DNA of 64,000 bases from Bacillus testis. Lineage in GTDB: Bacteria > Bacillota > Bacilli > Bacillales > DSM-1321. Shown in pieces: positions 34,730-44,078 of the stretch (the stretch's first letter is position 1; each line of letters starts with the position of its first letter). The position numbers and the translations under genes are program-made. The stretch is taken from positions 2,381,300 through 2,445,299 of the forward strand of contig NZ_LN851186.1 in NCBI RefSeq assembly GCF_001243895.1. The letters are read 5' to 3'. Below the pieces are notes generated by a model. That model did no database searches, was not told the DNA's origin, and was given only the letters and a program-made list of their open reading frames with translations.

Positions 34730-37537
34730 TTATTTTTCCTGGCCCTTGAACCAATCCTTAATCTTCATTTGCAAGTCTCCCGCCACAACTCGATCAGTCT
34801 GCACCGCCGGGATGGATTGCAAAAAGTCCTGGCCGTAATAAGCGGAAACAATCCTTTTATCGCAAATGATGCAAACACCTTTATCTTCCGCCGTCCGGAT
34901 CAGCCTTCCAAACCCTTGCCGGAAACGGACAATCGCTTCTGGCAGTGAATATGCTGTAAATGGATTTTCTCCCTGCTCTTTGATTTTGCGCAAGCGTGCT
35001 TCGGTCACCGGATCATTCGGCGGTGAAAAAGGCAGCCGGACGACCATCAGGCATTCAAGCGTTTCTCCGGGCAGATCAAGCCCATCCCAGAAACTCGCCG
35101 TACCAAGCAGGATTGATTTATCGTAGTTCTGAAAATATTTGATCAGCCTTGTCTTGCTTTTGCTGGAAATCCCCTGTGAGAGGATATTGAAATCCATCAG
35201 CTCCTCTTTATTGCGCACATATTCATGTGTCGCTTTTAGCATTTCATGGGAGGTAAAAAGCACCAGCATCCTGCCTTTGGTGGCGATTGCCGCTTGTTCA
35301 ATATAGTCGGCGATGTGCGATGCATACTCATCCATCGCAACATTGCTCACTTCCGGAATATCCTCAGCAACAAGCAAACGCACTTTATTTTTATAGTCAA
35401 AAGGAGAAGGATAAATAGCCGTCTCGATCGATTGGCCATCGAAACCGAGCTTCTTCTTCATGTATTCAAAAGAACCTTTGATGGTCAACGTGGACGATGT
35501 CAGCACAGCCGATTGCAGCTGTGAGAAGTAATTCGACCACATCTCGCTCCCACCGGTGATAGGCTGTGAATATAAATACACATATTGGCTTGGGCTGTTC
35601 CGGGTCCACTCAGCCCAATAAAGGATGTCTTCCTTATTGCGCAAAAAGAACTCCTGCAATAACCCCGCATATTCCCTCAATGAAGAAGCGATGTCTTCAA
35701 TATCATTCAAGTAAAACAACTGCGTTTTTCCTGGATGCCCTTTTTGGACGACCAACTGAACCATTTCCTTTAATGCGGAGGCGATCCGTTTGAAATGTTC
35801 GGCCAAGCGCTCTGCCAGCATGTACAAAGGCTGGCTTTGATGGGTGCCTTCAAGCAGAAGCCCGAGCGGCAATGCCTGCTTAAAGCCTTGCTTTTCACTC
35901 TCTTCTTGGCAGATTTTTGAAAGAAGCGTAAAGAATTGCTCCCATTCAAAAATAGCCTCCTGAAGAAGAAAATCCACATCACCGATCTTTTGTTTATAAC
36001 AGGCATCAATACCGGACACCATTTTTTCAAGTTTGCAAAGCAATTGATTCTGTCCCAGCTGCCCCAGTTTGTTGGTCAGCATCTTCATACTGACATAGTC
36101 GATGGATGATCCGAGGTACTTCAAGGCCGCACTTTCTAAGTGGTGCGCTTCATCGACGATCAGCGTCCGGCTTTTTAATAACGGATTCTTCTTGCCGAAC
36201 ACATCCGACATCAAGTACGAATGATTGGTGATGATTAAATCTGCATTTCCTGCTGCCATTAGGGCTCTCTCATAAAAATCATAGGCTTCCCAGGAACTTG
36301 TGTGTTCGCTCGCCAGTCCTGGCGAACAATGGAGCTTTTCCCAAAACAGTTCCCCGCCGCTCGTGAGATTTAGTTCATCCTTATCGCCTGTAGTTGTCTT
36401 CAGCAGCCATACCAAGATCTGCATCTTGGTCAGCGCGCTGTCATAATGATCATCTCTTGCCCGCAATGCCCGGTCGAACTTGGCCAAGGACAGGTAATTG
36501 GCGCGCCCTTTAAGGACAGCTGATTTCACGCTAAACGGGATCATCTTCTTCAGATTGTCCAGCTCCTTGTGAAGCAGCTGGTTCTGCAAATCGATTGTAT
36601 AGGTCGATATCATAACGCTTTGTTGGCGTTGTGCTGAAAAGTAAGCAGCTGGAAGCAAATAGCCAAGCGTTTTGCCAAGGCCTGTTCCTGCTTCAATCAA
36701 TGATATTTGCCCCTCGGTCAATGTTTTATATACTTGATCCATCATCAGAAGCTGGTCGCTGCGCTGTTCAAAACGGCTAAACGCCTTCGACAGCATCTCC
36801 ATTTTTTCTTCTTTGCTTACCGGGTAGTGTTGGCTAACATCCTGCTTTGGGGCATCTTCTGACACAGGTTTATTGAAAGCAATCCCTTTATTAATGGCAA
36901 GGCCAGGGTGATGCTTCGGGCTTTGTGCCATCCGGGCCTGAAGGATTTGTGATAATAAGTCGGAGATTTCGCTTTTCAACGAAAAAGACAACTTATTCAA
37001 TTGCTTTAATGTCACGAGAGGAAGCTCGGCCATTTCCCTTTTAAAAAGCAAAAAAAGCTCCGCTGTTACATACGCATCGCTATCCGCCTGATGCGGGCGG
37101 TCATGTTCGTACCCTTCATCCAACGCCAAATGCGATAATTTATAACTTGTAGCGCCGGGCCTCATAATTTTGGCCAATTCGACCGTGTCGATGGTCGAAC
37201 CGAAAAACCCTTCAAATCCGGCTTCCTGCAATTGATCCTGCAGAAAAGGCAGGTCAAACAGCACATTATGTGCAACAAAGGTAGAATGTCTCAACAATGA
37301 GTTGATGGTGGGCGCTACCTCTTCAAATAAGGGCGCATCCTTTACATCTTCTTCCTTAATGCCGGTTAATTCCTCTATAAATGGTGAAATAGGCTGTTGC
37401 GGATTGATCAAAGTGGAATATGTATCAACAATGCGGTCATTCTCGATCACTACAGCGGCGAATTGGATAATCTTATCGCCTTTTTTCACTGCGTTTCCTG
37501 TCGTCTCTAAATCCACAACAACATAGCGTTGTGTCAT
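34730..37537 (-). CDS. dinG: DinG-type exonuclease/helicase, 935 aa
   Basis: Firmicute DinG: an N-terminal DEDD 3'-5' exonuclease (residues 1-170) fused to an XPD-like helicase domain. Exonuclease motifs: VDLETTGN (Asp, Glu near residues 8-10), HNVLFDLPFL, and HQADSDAY near residue 155. Helicase: IEAGTGLGKTLGYLLPAA near residue 278, IVDEAHHLES near residue 462, FWDGLDLPGE and RQGFGRLIR near the end. The iron-sulphur cysteines of E. coli DinG are absent, as known for Bacillus and Staphylococcus DinG. GAGGTG lies before the ATG; the longer frame upstream is not supported. Confidence 0.95.
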   Translation of the reverse strand: MTQRYVVVDLETTGNAVKKGDKIIQFAAVVIENDRIVDTYSTLINPQQPISPFIEELTGIKEEDVKDAPLFEEVAPTINSLLRHSTFVAHNVLFDLPFLQDQLQEAGFEGFFGSTIDTVELAKIMRPGATSYKLSHLALDEGYEHDRPHQADSDAYVTAELFLLFKREMAELPLVTLKQLNKLSFSLKSEISDLLSQILQARMAQSPKHHPGLAINKGIAFNKPVSEDAPKQDVSQHYPVSKEEKMEMLSKAFSRFEQRSDQLLMMDQVYKTLTEGQISLIEAGTGLGKTLGYLLPAAYFSAQRQQSVMISTYTIDLQNQLLHKELDNLKKMIPFSVKSAVLKGRANYLSLAKFDRALRARDDHYDSALTKMQILVWLLKTTTGDKDELNLTSGGELFWEKLHCSPGLASEHTSSWEAYDFYERALMAAGNADLIITNHSYLMSDVFGKKNPLLKSRTLIVDEAHHLESAALKYLGSSIDYVSMKMLTNKLGQLGQNQLLCKLEKMVSGIDACYKQKIGDVDFLLQEAIFEWEQFFTLLSKICQEESEKQGFKQALPLGLLLEGTHQSQPLYMLAERLAEHFKRIASALKEMVQLVVQKGHPGKTQLFYLNDIEDIASSLREYAGLLQEFFLRNKEDILYWAEWTRNSPSQYVYLYSQPITGGSEMWSNYFSQLQSAVLTSSTLTIKGSFEYMKKKLGFDGQSIETAIYPSPFDYKNKVRLLVAEDIPEVSNVAMDEYASHIADYIEQAAIATKGRMLVLFTSHEMLKATHEYVRNKEELMDFNILSQGISSKSKTRLIKYFQNYDKSILLGTASFWDGLDLPGETLECLMVVRLPFSPPNDPVTEARLRKIKEQGENPFTAYSLPEAIVRFRQGFGRLIRTAEDKGVCIICDKRIVSAYYGQDFLQSIPAVQTDRVVAGDLQMKIKDWFKGQEK

Positions 37538-37715
37538 GTTTGTACACCTCAAAATCAATGGCTTCCTAAGCGAGAAACAATCTGGTAAATCATGTTTTTC
37601 CCAAAAAGAAAGCATACTCTATAACTTTCCCCTTATTCTGCAAACAGAGTAAATAGCTTACGCTTTCGCAGAGTGGGCATTGGCCCTTCAGTGACAGTCA
37701 ATTATCTGTCGATAC

Positions 37716-37798
37716 AAGAAAAGCCAACTGCATATTTGCCAAAGCTATATAATCTATATTACATGATTATAAGGCTTTAATACAATGCAGTCAGCTTT
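37716..37798 (-). terminator. Probable terminator of panBCD
   Basis: A long-range stem AAAGCTgACTGCAT/ATGCAGTtGGCTTT encloses an AT-rich loop with a second AAAGC/GCTTT arm. TCTTGT follows on the minus strand. The loop is large, so efficiency is doubtful. Confidence 0.5.
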
Positions 37799-37836
37799 AA
37801 TTCAGAGAGTTTTAGCCTCTCCAACCTATCAGTCTT

Positions 37837-38223
37837 CTAAAGAATCACAGTCGCTTCCGGTTCATCGCTGATTATTTCCTTTATGACGTTGCCTTCTCCC
37901 ATTATAGCCACTTTAGGCTGATGGGTGCGCACTTCCTCTTCAGAAAGAACAGCGTAAGAGATAATAATGACGATATCTCCAGGCTGCACTAGGCGGGCCG
38001 CAGCGCCATTCAGGCAGACAACGCCGCTTCCCCTTTTGCCCGGTATGATATATGTCTCAAGCCGTGCGCCGTTATTATTATTAACTATAGCCACTTTTTC
38101 ATTGGGCAGCATATCGACCGCATCGAGAATATCTTCATCGATGGTAATGCTCCCGACATAGTTTAGATTTGCTTCCGTCACAGTGGCACGATGGATTTTG
38201 CCATTCATCATCGTTCGAAACAT
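37837..38223 (-). CDS. panD: Aspartate 1-decarboxylase PanD, 128 aa
   Basis: Makes beta-alanine from aspartate for pantothenate. The Gly-Ser self-cleavage site that forms the pyruvoyl group is in [12 protein letters not shown] (Gly24-Ser25), and the [20 protein letters not shown] core follows. Length is standard. Third gene of panBCD, starting 23 bases after panC. Confidence 0.97.
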   Translation of the reverse strand: MFRTMMNGKIHRATVTEANLNYVGSITIDEDILDAVDMLPNEKVAIVNNNNGARLETYIIPGKRGSGVVCLNGAAARLVQPGDIVIIISYAVLSEEEVRTHQPKVAIMGEGNVIKEIISDEPEATVIL

Positions 38224-38246
38224 GTATATTCCCCCTATTGCTTTTC

Positions 38247-39095
38247 CTATCCAATTTCTACCGTTACATTGTCGATCAATCTCGCCCGGCTGAATTTCAC
38301 AGCAATGGCAATGATGATTTGGCCCTTCAACTCTGTTAGTTCCCCTAACTCCGGATAGCTATAGATTTCTATATAATCAACAATGCCGCTGGTATGTTTT
38401 TCGATATATCCCCGGATTTCCTGCTTAAGCCGGTTCGCGTTGCGTTCTCCCTCGGCAATCTTTTCGGCAGCGCTTTGCAGGCTCTTATAGAGGTGCGGCG
38501 CTTCTTCGCGCTCTTCGCTCAACAGATAGACATTTCGCGAACTCTTTGCCAGGCCGTCTTCCTCACGCACAATGTCGACAGGAATAATCTCGATTGGAAA
38601 ATTAAAATCCTTGACCAATCCCTTTACTACAGCAACCTGCTGGGCATCTTTCATGCCGAAATAAGCATTGTGCGGTTGAACAATATTAAACAGCTTCGTC
38701 AATACTGTTGCTACACCGTCAAAATGCCCCGGTCTTGATGCTCCGCAAAGTACGTCGGTGTTCTTGTGCACCTTGACAGTTACAGACATATCATCCGGAT
38801 ACATTTCCTGAACGGTCGGATAAAAAATATAGTCCACCCCATGTTTCTTGGCTACTTGCTCATCGTGGACGATATCCCGCGGATAAGTGTCCAGATCTTC
38901 CCCTTCTCCAAATTGAAGCGGATTGACAAAAATGCTGAGCACCACCACATCATTATTCGCTCTTGCCTGGGCCAAAAGTGCCTCATGCCCTTCATGGAGA
39001 TAGCCCATGGTCGGGACAAAGCCGATTTTTTTCCCATTGCTTTTCAACAGTAACAAATCACTCTGCAAATCTTTGATTTTCGTAATAATTTTCAT
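38247..39095 (-). CDS. panC: Pantothenate synthetase PanC, 282 aa
   Basis: Joins pantoate and beta-alanine using ATP. Nucleotidyltransferase HIGH-like motif in [16 protein letters not shown] (residues ~27-42) and KMSKS-like region [12 protein letters not shown] (near 180). The pantoate site is GAYFGMKD-like ([20 protein letters not shown]). Two ATGs are adjacent; the second is spaced 6 bases from GGAGG and overlaps the panB stop by one base, so it is preferred. Confidence 0.96.
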   Translation of the reverse strand: MKIITKIKDLQSDLLLLKSNGKKIGFVPTMGYLHEGHEALLAQARANNDVVVLSIFVNPLQFGEGEDLDTYPRDIVHDEQVAKKHGVDYIFYPTVQEMYPDDMSVTVKVHKNTDVLCGASRPGHFDGVATVLTKLFNIVQPHNAYFGMKDAQQVAVVKGLVKDFNFPIEIIPVDIVREEDGLAKSSRNVYLLSEEREEAPHLYKSLQSAAEKIAEGERNANRLKQEIRGYIEKHTSGIVDYIEIYSYPELGELTELKGQIIIAIAVKFSRARLIDNVTVEIG

Positions 39096-39928
39096 CATTT
39101 GCCTCCATATAATGACGTCAGTTCTTCTTCCTTCATAGAAAATGAATGTTGTAACGATGGAAATTCACCTGATTTGACTTCTTTCACATAAGAAGCCAAC
39201 CCAGCGGAAATTTGCTCATTTGCATTCATATAGGATTTAACGAACTTAGGCAAACGCTTCACTCCATATTGAATCACATCATGGTAGACCAACACCTGGC
39301 CGTCAGTCCCTTCTCCGGCTCCGATGCCAATGGTCGGGATGTGTAGTTCTTCTTTGATTTTTCTGGCTATTTGATGAGGTACACATTCCAAAACAAGCGC
39401 AATTGCGCCTGCTTCTTCGCATTTCTTCGCATTCTCCATCAACGCCCGCGCTTCCTCAGCGCTCTTCCCTTGGACTTTATATCCTCCCAGAACACCGACA
39501 GATTGCGGCGTTAAACCCAGGTGGGCAACCACAGGGACTCCGGCTGCTGTAAGCGCAGAGATTTTGTATAAAACATCACCCGCTCCTTCGACCTTCACAG
39601 CATCTGCTTGGCCTTCCTGCATAATGCGGGCGGCATTTTTCAGTGTTTCATCAACCGAAAGATGATAGCTCATAAAAGGCATATCGGTGACGATAAACGT
39701 ATCCTTAGCCCCTCGCTTGACCGCCTTCGTATGATGGATCATATCATCGACAGTCACAGGTATGGTAGAATCATAACCCAAAACGACCATCCCCAGAGAA
39801 TCGCCGACTAGGATCATATCGACTCCCGCTTCTTCCGCAAGCAGCGCAGACGGATAATCATACGCAGTCAGCATCACGATTTTTTCCTTACTTTCTTTCA
39901 TCTTGACAAACTCACTGTAAAGCTTCAT
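39095..39928 (-). CDS. panB: Ketopantoate hydroxymethyltransferase PanB, 277 aa
   Basis: Adds a hydroxymethyl group from methylene-THF to ketoisovalerate, the first committed step to pantothenate. A TIM barrel with the metal site [15 protein letters not shown] (residues ~40-54; the Asp of GDS and later Asp), HTKAVKRGA, and [17 protein letters not shown] near 205. The ATG at [13 protein letters not shown] has a very strong AAAGGAGG; a frame reaching back into the leader terminator is rejected. First gene of the operon, preceded by the pan RNA leader. Confidence 0.97.
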   Translation of the reverse strand: MKLYSEFVKMKESKEKIVMLTAYDYPSALLAEEAGVDMILVGDSLGMVVLGYDSTIPVTVDDMIHHTKAVKRGAKDTFIVTDMPFMSYHLSVDETLKNAARIMQEGQADAVKVEGAGDVLYKISALTAAGVPVVAHLGLTPQSVGVLGGYKVQGKSAEEARALMENAKKCEEAGAIALVLECVPHQIARKIKEELHIPTIGIGAGEGTDGQVLVYHDVIQYGVKRLPKFVKSYMNANEQISAGLASYVKEVKSGEFPSLQHSFSMKEEELTSLYGGK

Positions 39929-39984
39929 GTTTTTTCCTCCTTTTTTTAGAGGAGACAAAACACATTCGCTGCTTTTTAGCCAAC

Positions 39985-40047
39985 AAAAAAACCTTCTGAA
40001 CACAGAAGGAATGCAGGCCAAAAAAAGCATACGTTTCATCCCTCTGT
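39985..40047 (-). promoter_or_regulatory. Terminator/antiterminator switch in the panB leader
   Basis: Terminator: CCTTCT/AGAAGG (39992-40009) then TTTTTTT. Competing antiterminator: ACAGAGGGATG (from 40047 down to 40037) pairs with CATTCCTTCTGT (40013 down to 40002), which takes up the terminator's 5' arm. The pan hairpin lies immediately upstream. Consistent with transcription attenuation. Confidence 0.65.
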
Positions 40048-40070
40048 CCTGGTCCTCAAACGGATCTAGG
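40048..40070 (-). ncRNA. pan RNA motif hairpin upstream of panB
   Basis: Minus strand CCTAGATCC, loop GTTTGA, GGACCAGG. It pairs as CCU/AGG, G-C and UCC/GGA, leaving two bulged adenosines on the 5' side. Two bulged A in a short stem upstream of panB is the published description of the pan motif, a predicted cis-regulator of pantothenate genes. The call rests on structure and position. Confidence 0.75.
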
Positions 40071-40158
40071 CAGACTTTTCATAACTATCCAAATAAACAA
40101 AAAGCGCCAGGTGCAGTTCACAAACGATACTGCCCAAATACAGTATACCAAGGAACCC

Positions 40159-40312
40159 CGAAAAGCGGAAGACCTCCGTTTAGCTCCGTACAAACTGGAG
40201 TGCCTTTCTTTGAGATATAGGAAACACAGCGAACAAAGCGAGCTGATGTTGACTTATCGTAAAAGAAAGGTGCGAAGTTTGCTAGGAGCTGGAGGTCTGG
40301 AGCTAGACAAAT
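40159..40312 (+). repeat. Tandem hairpin repeat, unit 1 (154 bp)
   Basis: Starts CGAAAAGCGGAAGACCTCCG. Arms pair: GACCTCC with GGAGGTC, GCTCC with GGAGC, and GCCTTTCTTT with AAAGAAAGGTGC. The apical part GAGATATAGGAAACACAGCG is shared by all units. Confidence 0.85.
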
Positions 40313-40462
40313 CGAAAAGCGGAAGGGCACGTTTAGCGACGTACAAACTGGAGCGTTTTTCTTGAGATATAGGAAACACAGCGAACAAAGCGAGCTGATG
40401 TTGACTTATCGTAGAGAAAAACGTGAAGTTTGCTAGTCGCTGTGCCCTGCAGCTAGACAAAT
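40313..40462 (+). repeat. Tandem hairpin repeat, unit 2 (150 bp)
   Basis: Same framework as unit 1 with different arm bases that still pair: GGGCAC with GTGCCC, GCGAC with GTCGC, and CGTTTTTCT with AGAAAAACG. The constant segments TACAAACTGGAG, ACAGCGAACAAAGCGAGCTG and AGCTAGACAAAT are retained. Confidence 0.85.
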
Positions 40463-40580
40463 CGAAAAGCGGAAGTGACTGTTTAGGGACGTACAAACTG
40501 GAGCCTTATTCTTTGAGATATAGGATACACGGTGAGGCACGAACCGATGTGTCTAGCTTCACCGGTCAGCCCCTTCCAAT
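40463..40580 (+). repeat. Tandem hairpin repeat, unit 3, 3' half diverged
   Basis: Begins CGAAAAGCGGAAGTGACTG and keeps TACAAACTGGAG and GAGATATAGGATACAC. It then diverges (GGTGAGGCACGAACCGATG), so the 3' pairing arm is lost or replaced. Confidence 0.7.
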
Positions 40581-40974
40581 CTTAATCCTTCATAGTTGAC
40601 TTGCCATGCAACGATGCTCTACATTCCCAGTTGTATAAGTGCAATATATAGATGAGAAAAGTTTGTAAAGTTATTATCTAATATATCCTTTGCAAAAGAT
40701 GTGTTTCTTTTCTTGAGACTGAAATTGAAAATATTAACTGAACGTGATATTTATAACAGTCATCTTATTAGATCATCGCCTTTTATTGATAGACATGCAT
40801 TTTCTTAAGCTATACAAGTACTTGGTTTATATCGTTATTTTTTAATTATCGCAAATATTCAATAAAAATAGTTGCAGAAGAATAATAAAACAAGTTATTG
40901 AAAGAACAGCCTTTTAGTATAAAATTAAAGAGCCTAGAAAGCTCTTTCATGTTTATTGAAAAAGGAGGAAATTA
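40581..40974. other. AT-rich intergenic region upstream of the orphan membrane gene
   Basis: No gene found. A small hairpin AAAGAGC/GCTCTTT (about 40928-40949) lies in the presumed leader of the next gene, 20-odd bases before AAAGGAGG. No clear promoter. The AT content rises sharply from about 40650. Confidence 0.4.
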
Positions 40975-41664
40975 ATGTATTTAAAAGATATAATTCCGGA
41001 AACTTATATTCCAGCTATTATTACTTCATCAGTAGCATTAACAGCAGCAATAATTGCTCAATTTTTAAACAATTGGTTAATTTATAAAAGAGAAAAAAAG
41101 AAATATAAACAGGAAATATTTGAAAAATTTATATCGGAACATTTAATTGATGTATTGAGATATCCATCAGCAGTCACCCGCCTAATTGATGATAAATCAA
41201 TAGACAAGGAAATAGATATTTCTAAAAATTTGGATGAAATGTTCAAAAAAATTCATTATGGAGATAAACGTTTACAGTCAGCGTTTTTATCATATAAAAC
41301 ATTTGCTTATATGGATGATGTGAATCCTAGTAATTATAAAAGTTTAGAGAAATATTTACAGTATAAGATTTGTTATTATTTTTTACTTTATTGTAAATAT
41401 ATTTTTAAAGAAATTAATTTCAAACTAGAAAAATCAATGGAAAATACAATTACCCATGCCACAAAGGAATATGCACTTCTATTCATTTATACAAGAGAGA
41501 GAGATTATAATGAAGCAAAAGATATGTTAATTAGTATAAATAGATTTCATTTAAATAGTCTTTCATATATTCCTCTAGAGAGATTAGAAAAATTTAGTAA
41601 TGAACAAATTCTTGAGATAATTTTAAAAGTTGATAACGAGCTTAAAAATTATTTAGACAATTAG
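40975..41664 (+). CDS. Orphan N-terminally anchored membrane protein, 229 aa
   Basis: I do not recognise this protein. One membrane helix at about residues 13-34 (IITSSVALTAAIIAQFLNNW) is followed by a basic stretch (KREKKKYKQ) that places the rest in the cytoplasm. The remaining ~190 residues are helical, rich in Lys, Tyr, Ile and Leu, without obvious catalytic motifs. AAAGGAGG precedes the ATG. Base composition is far more AT-rich than the flanking pan and birA genes, and panB and birA are neighbours in B. subtilis, so this is probably an acquired single gene. A defence or phage-related role is possible but unsupported. Confidence 0.8.
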   Translation: MYLKDIIPETYIPAIITSSVALTAAIIAQFLNNWLIYKREKKKYKQEIFEKFISEHLIDVLRYPSAVTRLIDDKSIDKEIDISKNLDEMFKKIHYGDKRLQSAFLSYKTFAYMDDVNPSNYKSLEKYLQYKICYYFLLYCKYIFKEINFKLEKSMENTITHATKEYALLFIYTRERDYNEAKDMLISINRFHLNSLSYIPLERLEKFSNEQILEIILKVDNELKNYLDN

Positions 41665-41874
41665 TATGTAATTTTATTAACTATTACTTTTATTAACAAA
41701 ATTATGCCGATTAGTTAATCAGGTTTGATCATCTCACAATATCTCATTTCGCAACTTAAAGCTAAAAAAGAAATAGTTAGCGACTACAATTCCAAAATAT
41801 TATAAGCAAATCTGTTAGTCCTTTTAAAACAAATCAGGCCTAATTCAAAGAGTTATTTTCAAAAAATTAAGAAT

Positions 41875-41915
41875 CAAAAAAGATGCGATACACATCTATG
41901 TATCGCATCTTTTGA
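41875..41915. terminator. Bidirectional terminator between the orphan gene and birA
   Basis: Perfect 14-bp stem AAAAGATGCGATAC/GTATCGCATCTTTT with a 9-base loop. Works on both strands and closes the ypjD-to-birA operon. Confidence 0.9.
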
Positions 41916-41918
41916 TAG

Positions 41919-42896
41919 TTATATTTCAATATCAGCCGAGTATATGGAATGGACTCGGCCTTTATCATCCTTGATAAGCAGGACGCCTTCATCCGTTATG
42001 CCCATTGCAATGCCTATGATTTTATCATTCATGGTTGTAGCAGTAATGACCTTGCCAATGCTGACCGCATAGCTTTCCCATAATGCCTTGATCACCTTGA
42101 ATCCTTTGCTTTGATAGATATGATATAGATTTTCAAATTTATAAAGGATTTCCCCAATGATTTGTTCGCGGGAATGCGTTAAACCTGTTTCGATTTTCAG
42201 TGATGTAGCCTTGTCGCTAAGTTCCTCAGGAAAATCGGCTGCGACCTGGTTCACATTCATGCCGATTCCAATGATGATACTATGGACACCATCAGCTTCC
42301 GCTTGCATCTCCGTCAGGATGCCAGTGACTTTCTTCCCTTTAATCAGGATATCGTTCGGCCATTTAATTTGTGCTTGCAAGCCTGTCACTTCTTCAATCG
42401 CCTGTACAACAGCGACTGCGGTCAGAAGGGTCAGCTGCGGGGCTTGCTGAAGAGGGATGCGCGGCTTGGCTAAAAGACTCATCCAAATGCCGGTCCCTTT
42501 GGGCGAATGCCATTTTCGTGCCAGCCTTCCCCTTCCAAGCGTCTGTTCATCCGCTACGACAATCGTGCCTTCTTCTGCCCCTTCGTTCGCAAGTTCATTC
42601 GCTGTTTTCTGGGTAGATCCTATTGTTTCCTGGTAATGGATGTTCTTTCCGAAGACAGCGCTATGTATGTTCATTCGAATGCTGTCTGCCGATAGGGTGG
42701 AAGGCACCGAAACAATGCGGTACCCTTTACGTCTGACGGCTTCAATCTCATAGCCGTCTTTGCGCAGGTCCTCGATATGCTTCCACACCGCTGTCCGCGT
42801 GGCACCCGTCAATTCAGCAATATGCTGGCCGGATACAAACTGATGATCATCCCTGGAGAGTGCTTCAATCAATTTTTTCCTTATTTGGGATTGCAT
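41919..42896 (-). CDS. birA: BirA: biotin-protein ligase and repressor, 325 aa
   Basis: Activates biotin and attaches it to carboxylases; also represses biotin genes. N-terminal winged helix (residues 8-60; QHIAELTGATRTAVWKHIED) for operator binding. Ligase core has GRGRLARKWHSPKGTG near residues 119-134 (biotinyl-AMP loop) and KWPNDILIKGKKVTGIL near 183. The ATG follows AAGGAGGTG and lies inside the last codons of cca (16-base overlap), so translation is coupled. Confidence 0.96.
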   Translation of the reverse strand: MQSQIRKKLIEALSRDDHQFVSGQHIAELTGATRTAVWKHIEDLRKDGYEIEAVRRKGYRIVSVPSTLSADSIRMNIHSAVFGKNIHYQETIGSTQKTANELANEGAEEGTIVVADEQTLGRGRLARKWHSPKGTGIWMSLLAKPRIPLQQAPQLTLLTAVAVVQAIEEVTGLQAQIKWPNDILIKGKKVTGILTEMQAEADGVHSIIIGIGMNVNQVAADFPEELSDKATSLKIETGLTHSREQIIGEILYKFENLYHIYQSKGFKVIKALWESYAVSIGKVITATTMNDKIIGIAMGITDEGVLLIKDDKGRVHSIYSADIEI

Positions 42897-44077
42897 CGCT
42901 GCACCTCCTTGTAGATCTCTTCTTTGTCATTCGCAAGTTTTCCTTCTGCTACCAAGCGCAACAGATGCTGTAGATGATCCCTTAGCCACGGGCCTTGTTT
43001 GCGCCCGGACCACCTAATCAGGTCGTTTCCATTGGCCGCAAGCTCAGAACTATGCTTCACAGGAAGACGGTTCCACATGTCCTCCAGGCGCAAAAGCGGT
43101 TCTTCCCAAGAGGCATGCTTTAGAAAATAAGCGACCGCAACCGCACTCCTCATTGTTTCCAGTCCGTGGGTCACAAGCAGATAAGGATCATCGAATACAG
43201 CCTCTTTGGCCAAGGACGCAACCGTTTTGATCTGGCGGATTTTTTTGACAGGAAGTTTCCATTCTCGCAGGAACGGGTCAATCTCTTCCGGTACAGTAAG
43301 AAGAACCATAAGAGCCGCCCATTTTTCAATGGACCCTGGCAGATGGCGAAAATCATATCCGCCCGCCGCTCTCAATTGATCGCCCCTATCTGAGAATCTA
43401 GGCAATTCCAAATAGAGACCTGTATCCAGCAATAATGAAAATGCTTGCTTGACGTTTTCTCCTTCAAGCAATTTTTCAAACTCGGCGGTTATCCGCTCAG
43501 TGGAAATATGCCGGAGAAGGTGATGCTGTTTCTCCAAAGATGAAAGCACCTCCTGCGAGCATGAAAAAGAAAGCTGGCTCATGAACCGCAGCGCTCTCAT
43601 CATACGGAGGGCATCCTCTGAAAAACGGTCATCCGCCTTCCCGACCGTATCGATCACTCTGGCCTGGATGGCTTCCTTTCCGTGGAAAGGGTCAATAAGG
43701 GTCCCTTCTTTCGTCATCGCTATACTGTTCATCGTAAAATCACGGCGTTGCAGATCTTCCTTCAGAGAGCGTATAAATGTTACTTCATTCGGCTTGCGAA
43801 AGTCTTTATACTCACTTTCGGCGCGATAGGTTGTAATTTCATATGCATCTTCGCCCATAAGCGCAATGACTGTTCCATGCTCAATCCCCACGTCGACCGT
43901 AGCCGGGAAAATGCGTTTAACTTCTTCGGGAACGGCAGACGTTGCGATATCTACATCATGGATGTCTCTTCCCAAAATCAAATCCCGGACGGAACCGCCC
44001 ACAAAAACCGCCTCAAACCCATGTTTTTCGATAGTTTCAAGGACTGGCACTGCCTTCTTGAATTGCTCGTTCATCAT
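42881..44077 (-). CDS. cca: CCA-adding enzyme (tRNA nucleotidyltransferase), 398 aa
   Basis: Adds or repairs the 3'-CCA of tRNAs. Class II head with FVGGSVRDLILGRDIHD followed by the DVD catalytic pair (residues ~25-45), RRDFTMNSIAM (near 110) and the template motif EDALRMMRALRFMSQL (near 154). AGGAGCGAAGG lies upstream; two adjacent ATGs are possible starts. The order bshA-cca-birA is as in B. subtilis. Confidence 0.96.
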   Translation of the reverse strand: MMNEQFKKAVPVLETIEKHGFEAVFVGGSVRDLILGRDIHDVDIATSAVPEEVKRIFPATVDVGIEHGTVIALMGEDAYEITTYRAESEYKDFRKPNEVTFIRSLKEDLQRRDFTMNSIAMTKEGTLIDPFHGKEAIQARVIDTVGKADDRFSEDALRMMRALRFMSQLSFSCSQEVLSSLEKQHHLLRHISTERITAEFEKLLEGENVKQAFSLLLDTGLYLELPRFSDRGDQLRAAGGYDFRHLPGSIEKWAALMVLLTVPEEIDPFLREWKLPVKKIRQIKTVASLAKEAVFDDPYLLVTHGLETMRSAVAVAYFLKHASWEEPLLRLEDMWNRLPVKHSSELAANGNDLIRWSGRKQGPWLRDHLQHLLRLVAEGKLANDKEEIYKEVQRCNPK

Positions 44078-44078
44078 C

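Noticed and set aside
40111..40365. 84-codon frames in the tandem repeats (both strands)
   Set aside because: They follow the repeat units exactly and repeat the same peptide; typical false genes of structured repeats.
40159..40580. CRISPR array
   Set aside because: Units are ~150 bp, adjacent without spacers, and form long hairpins; no cas genes nearby.
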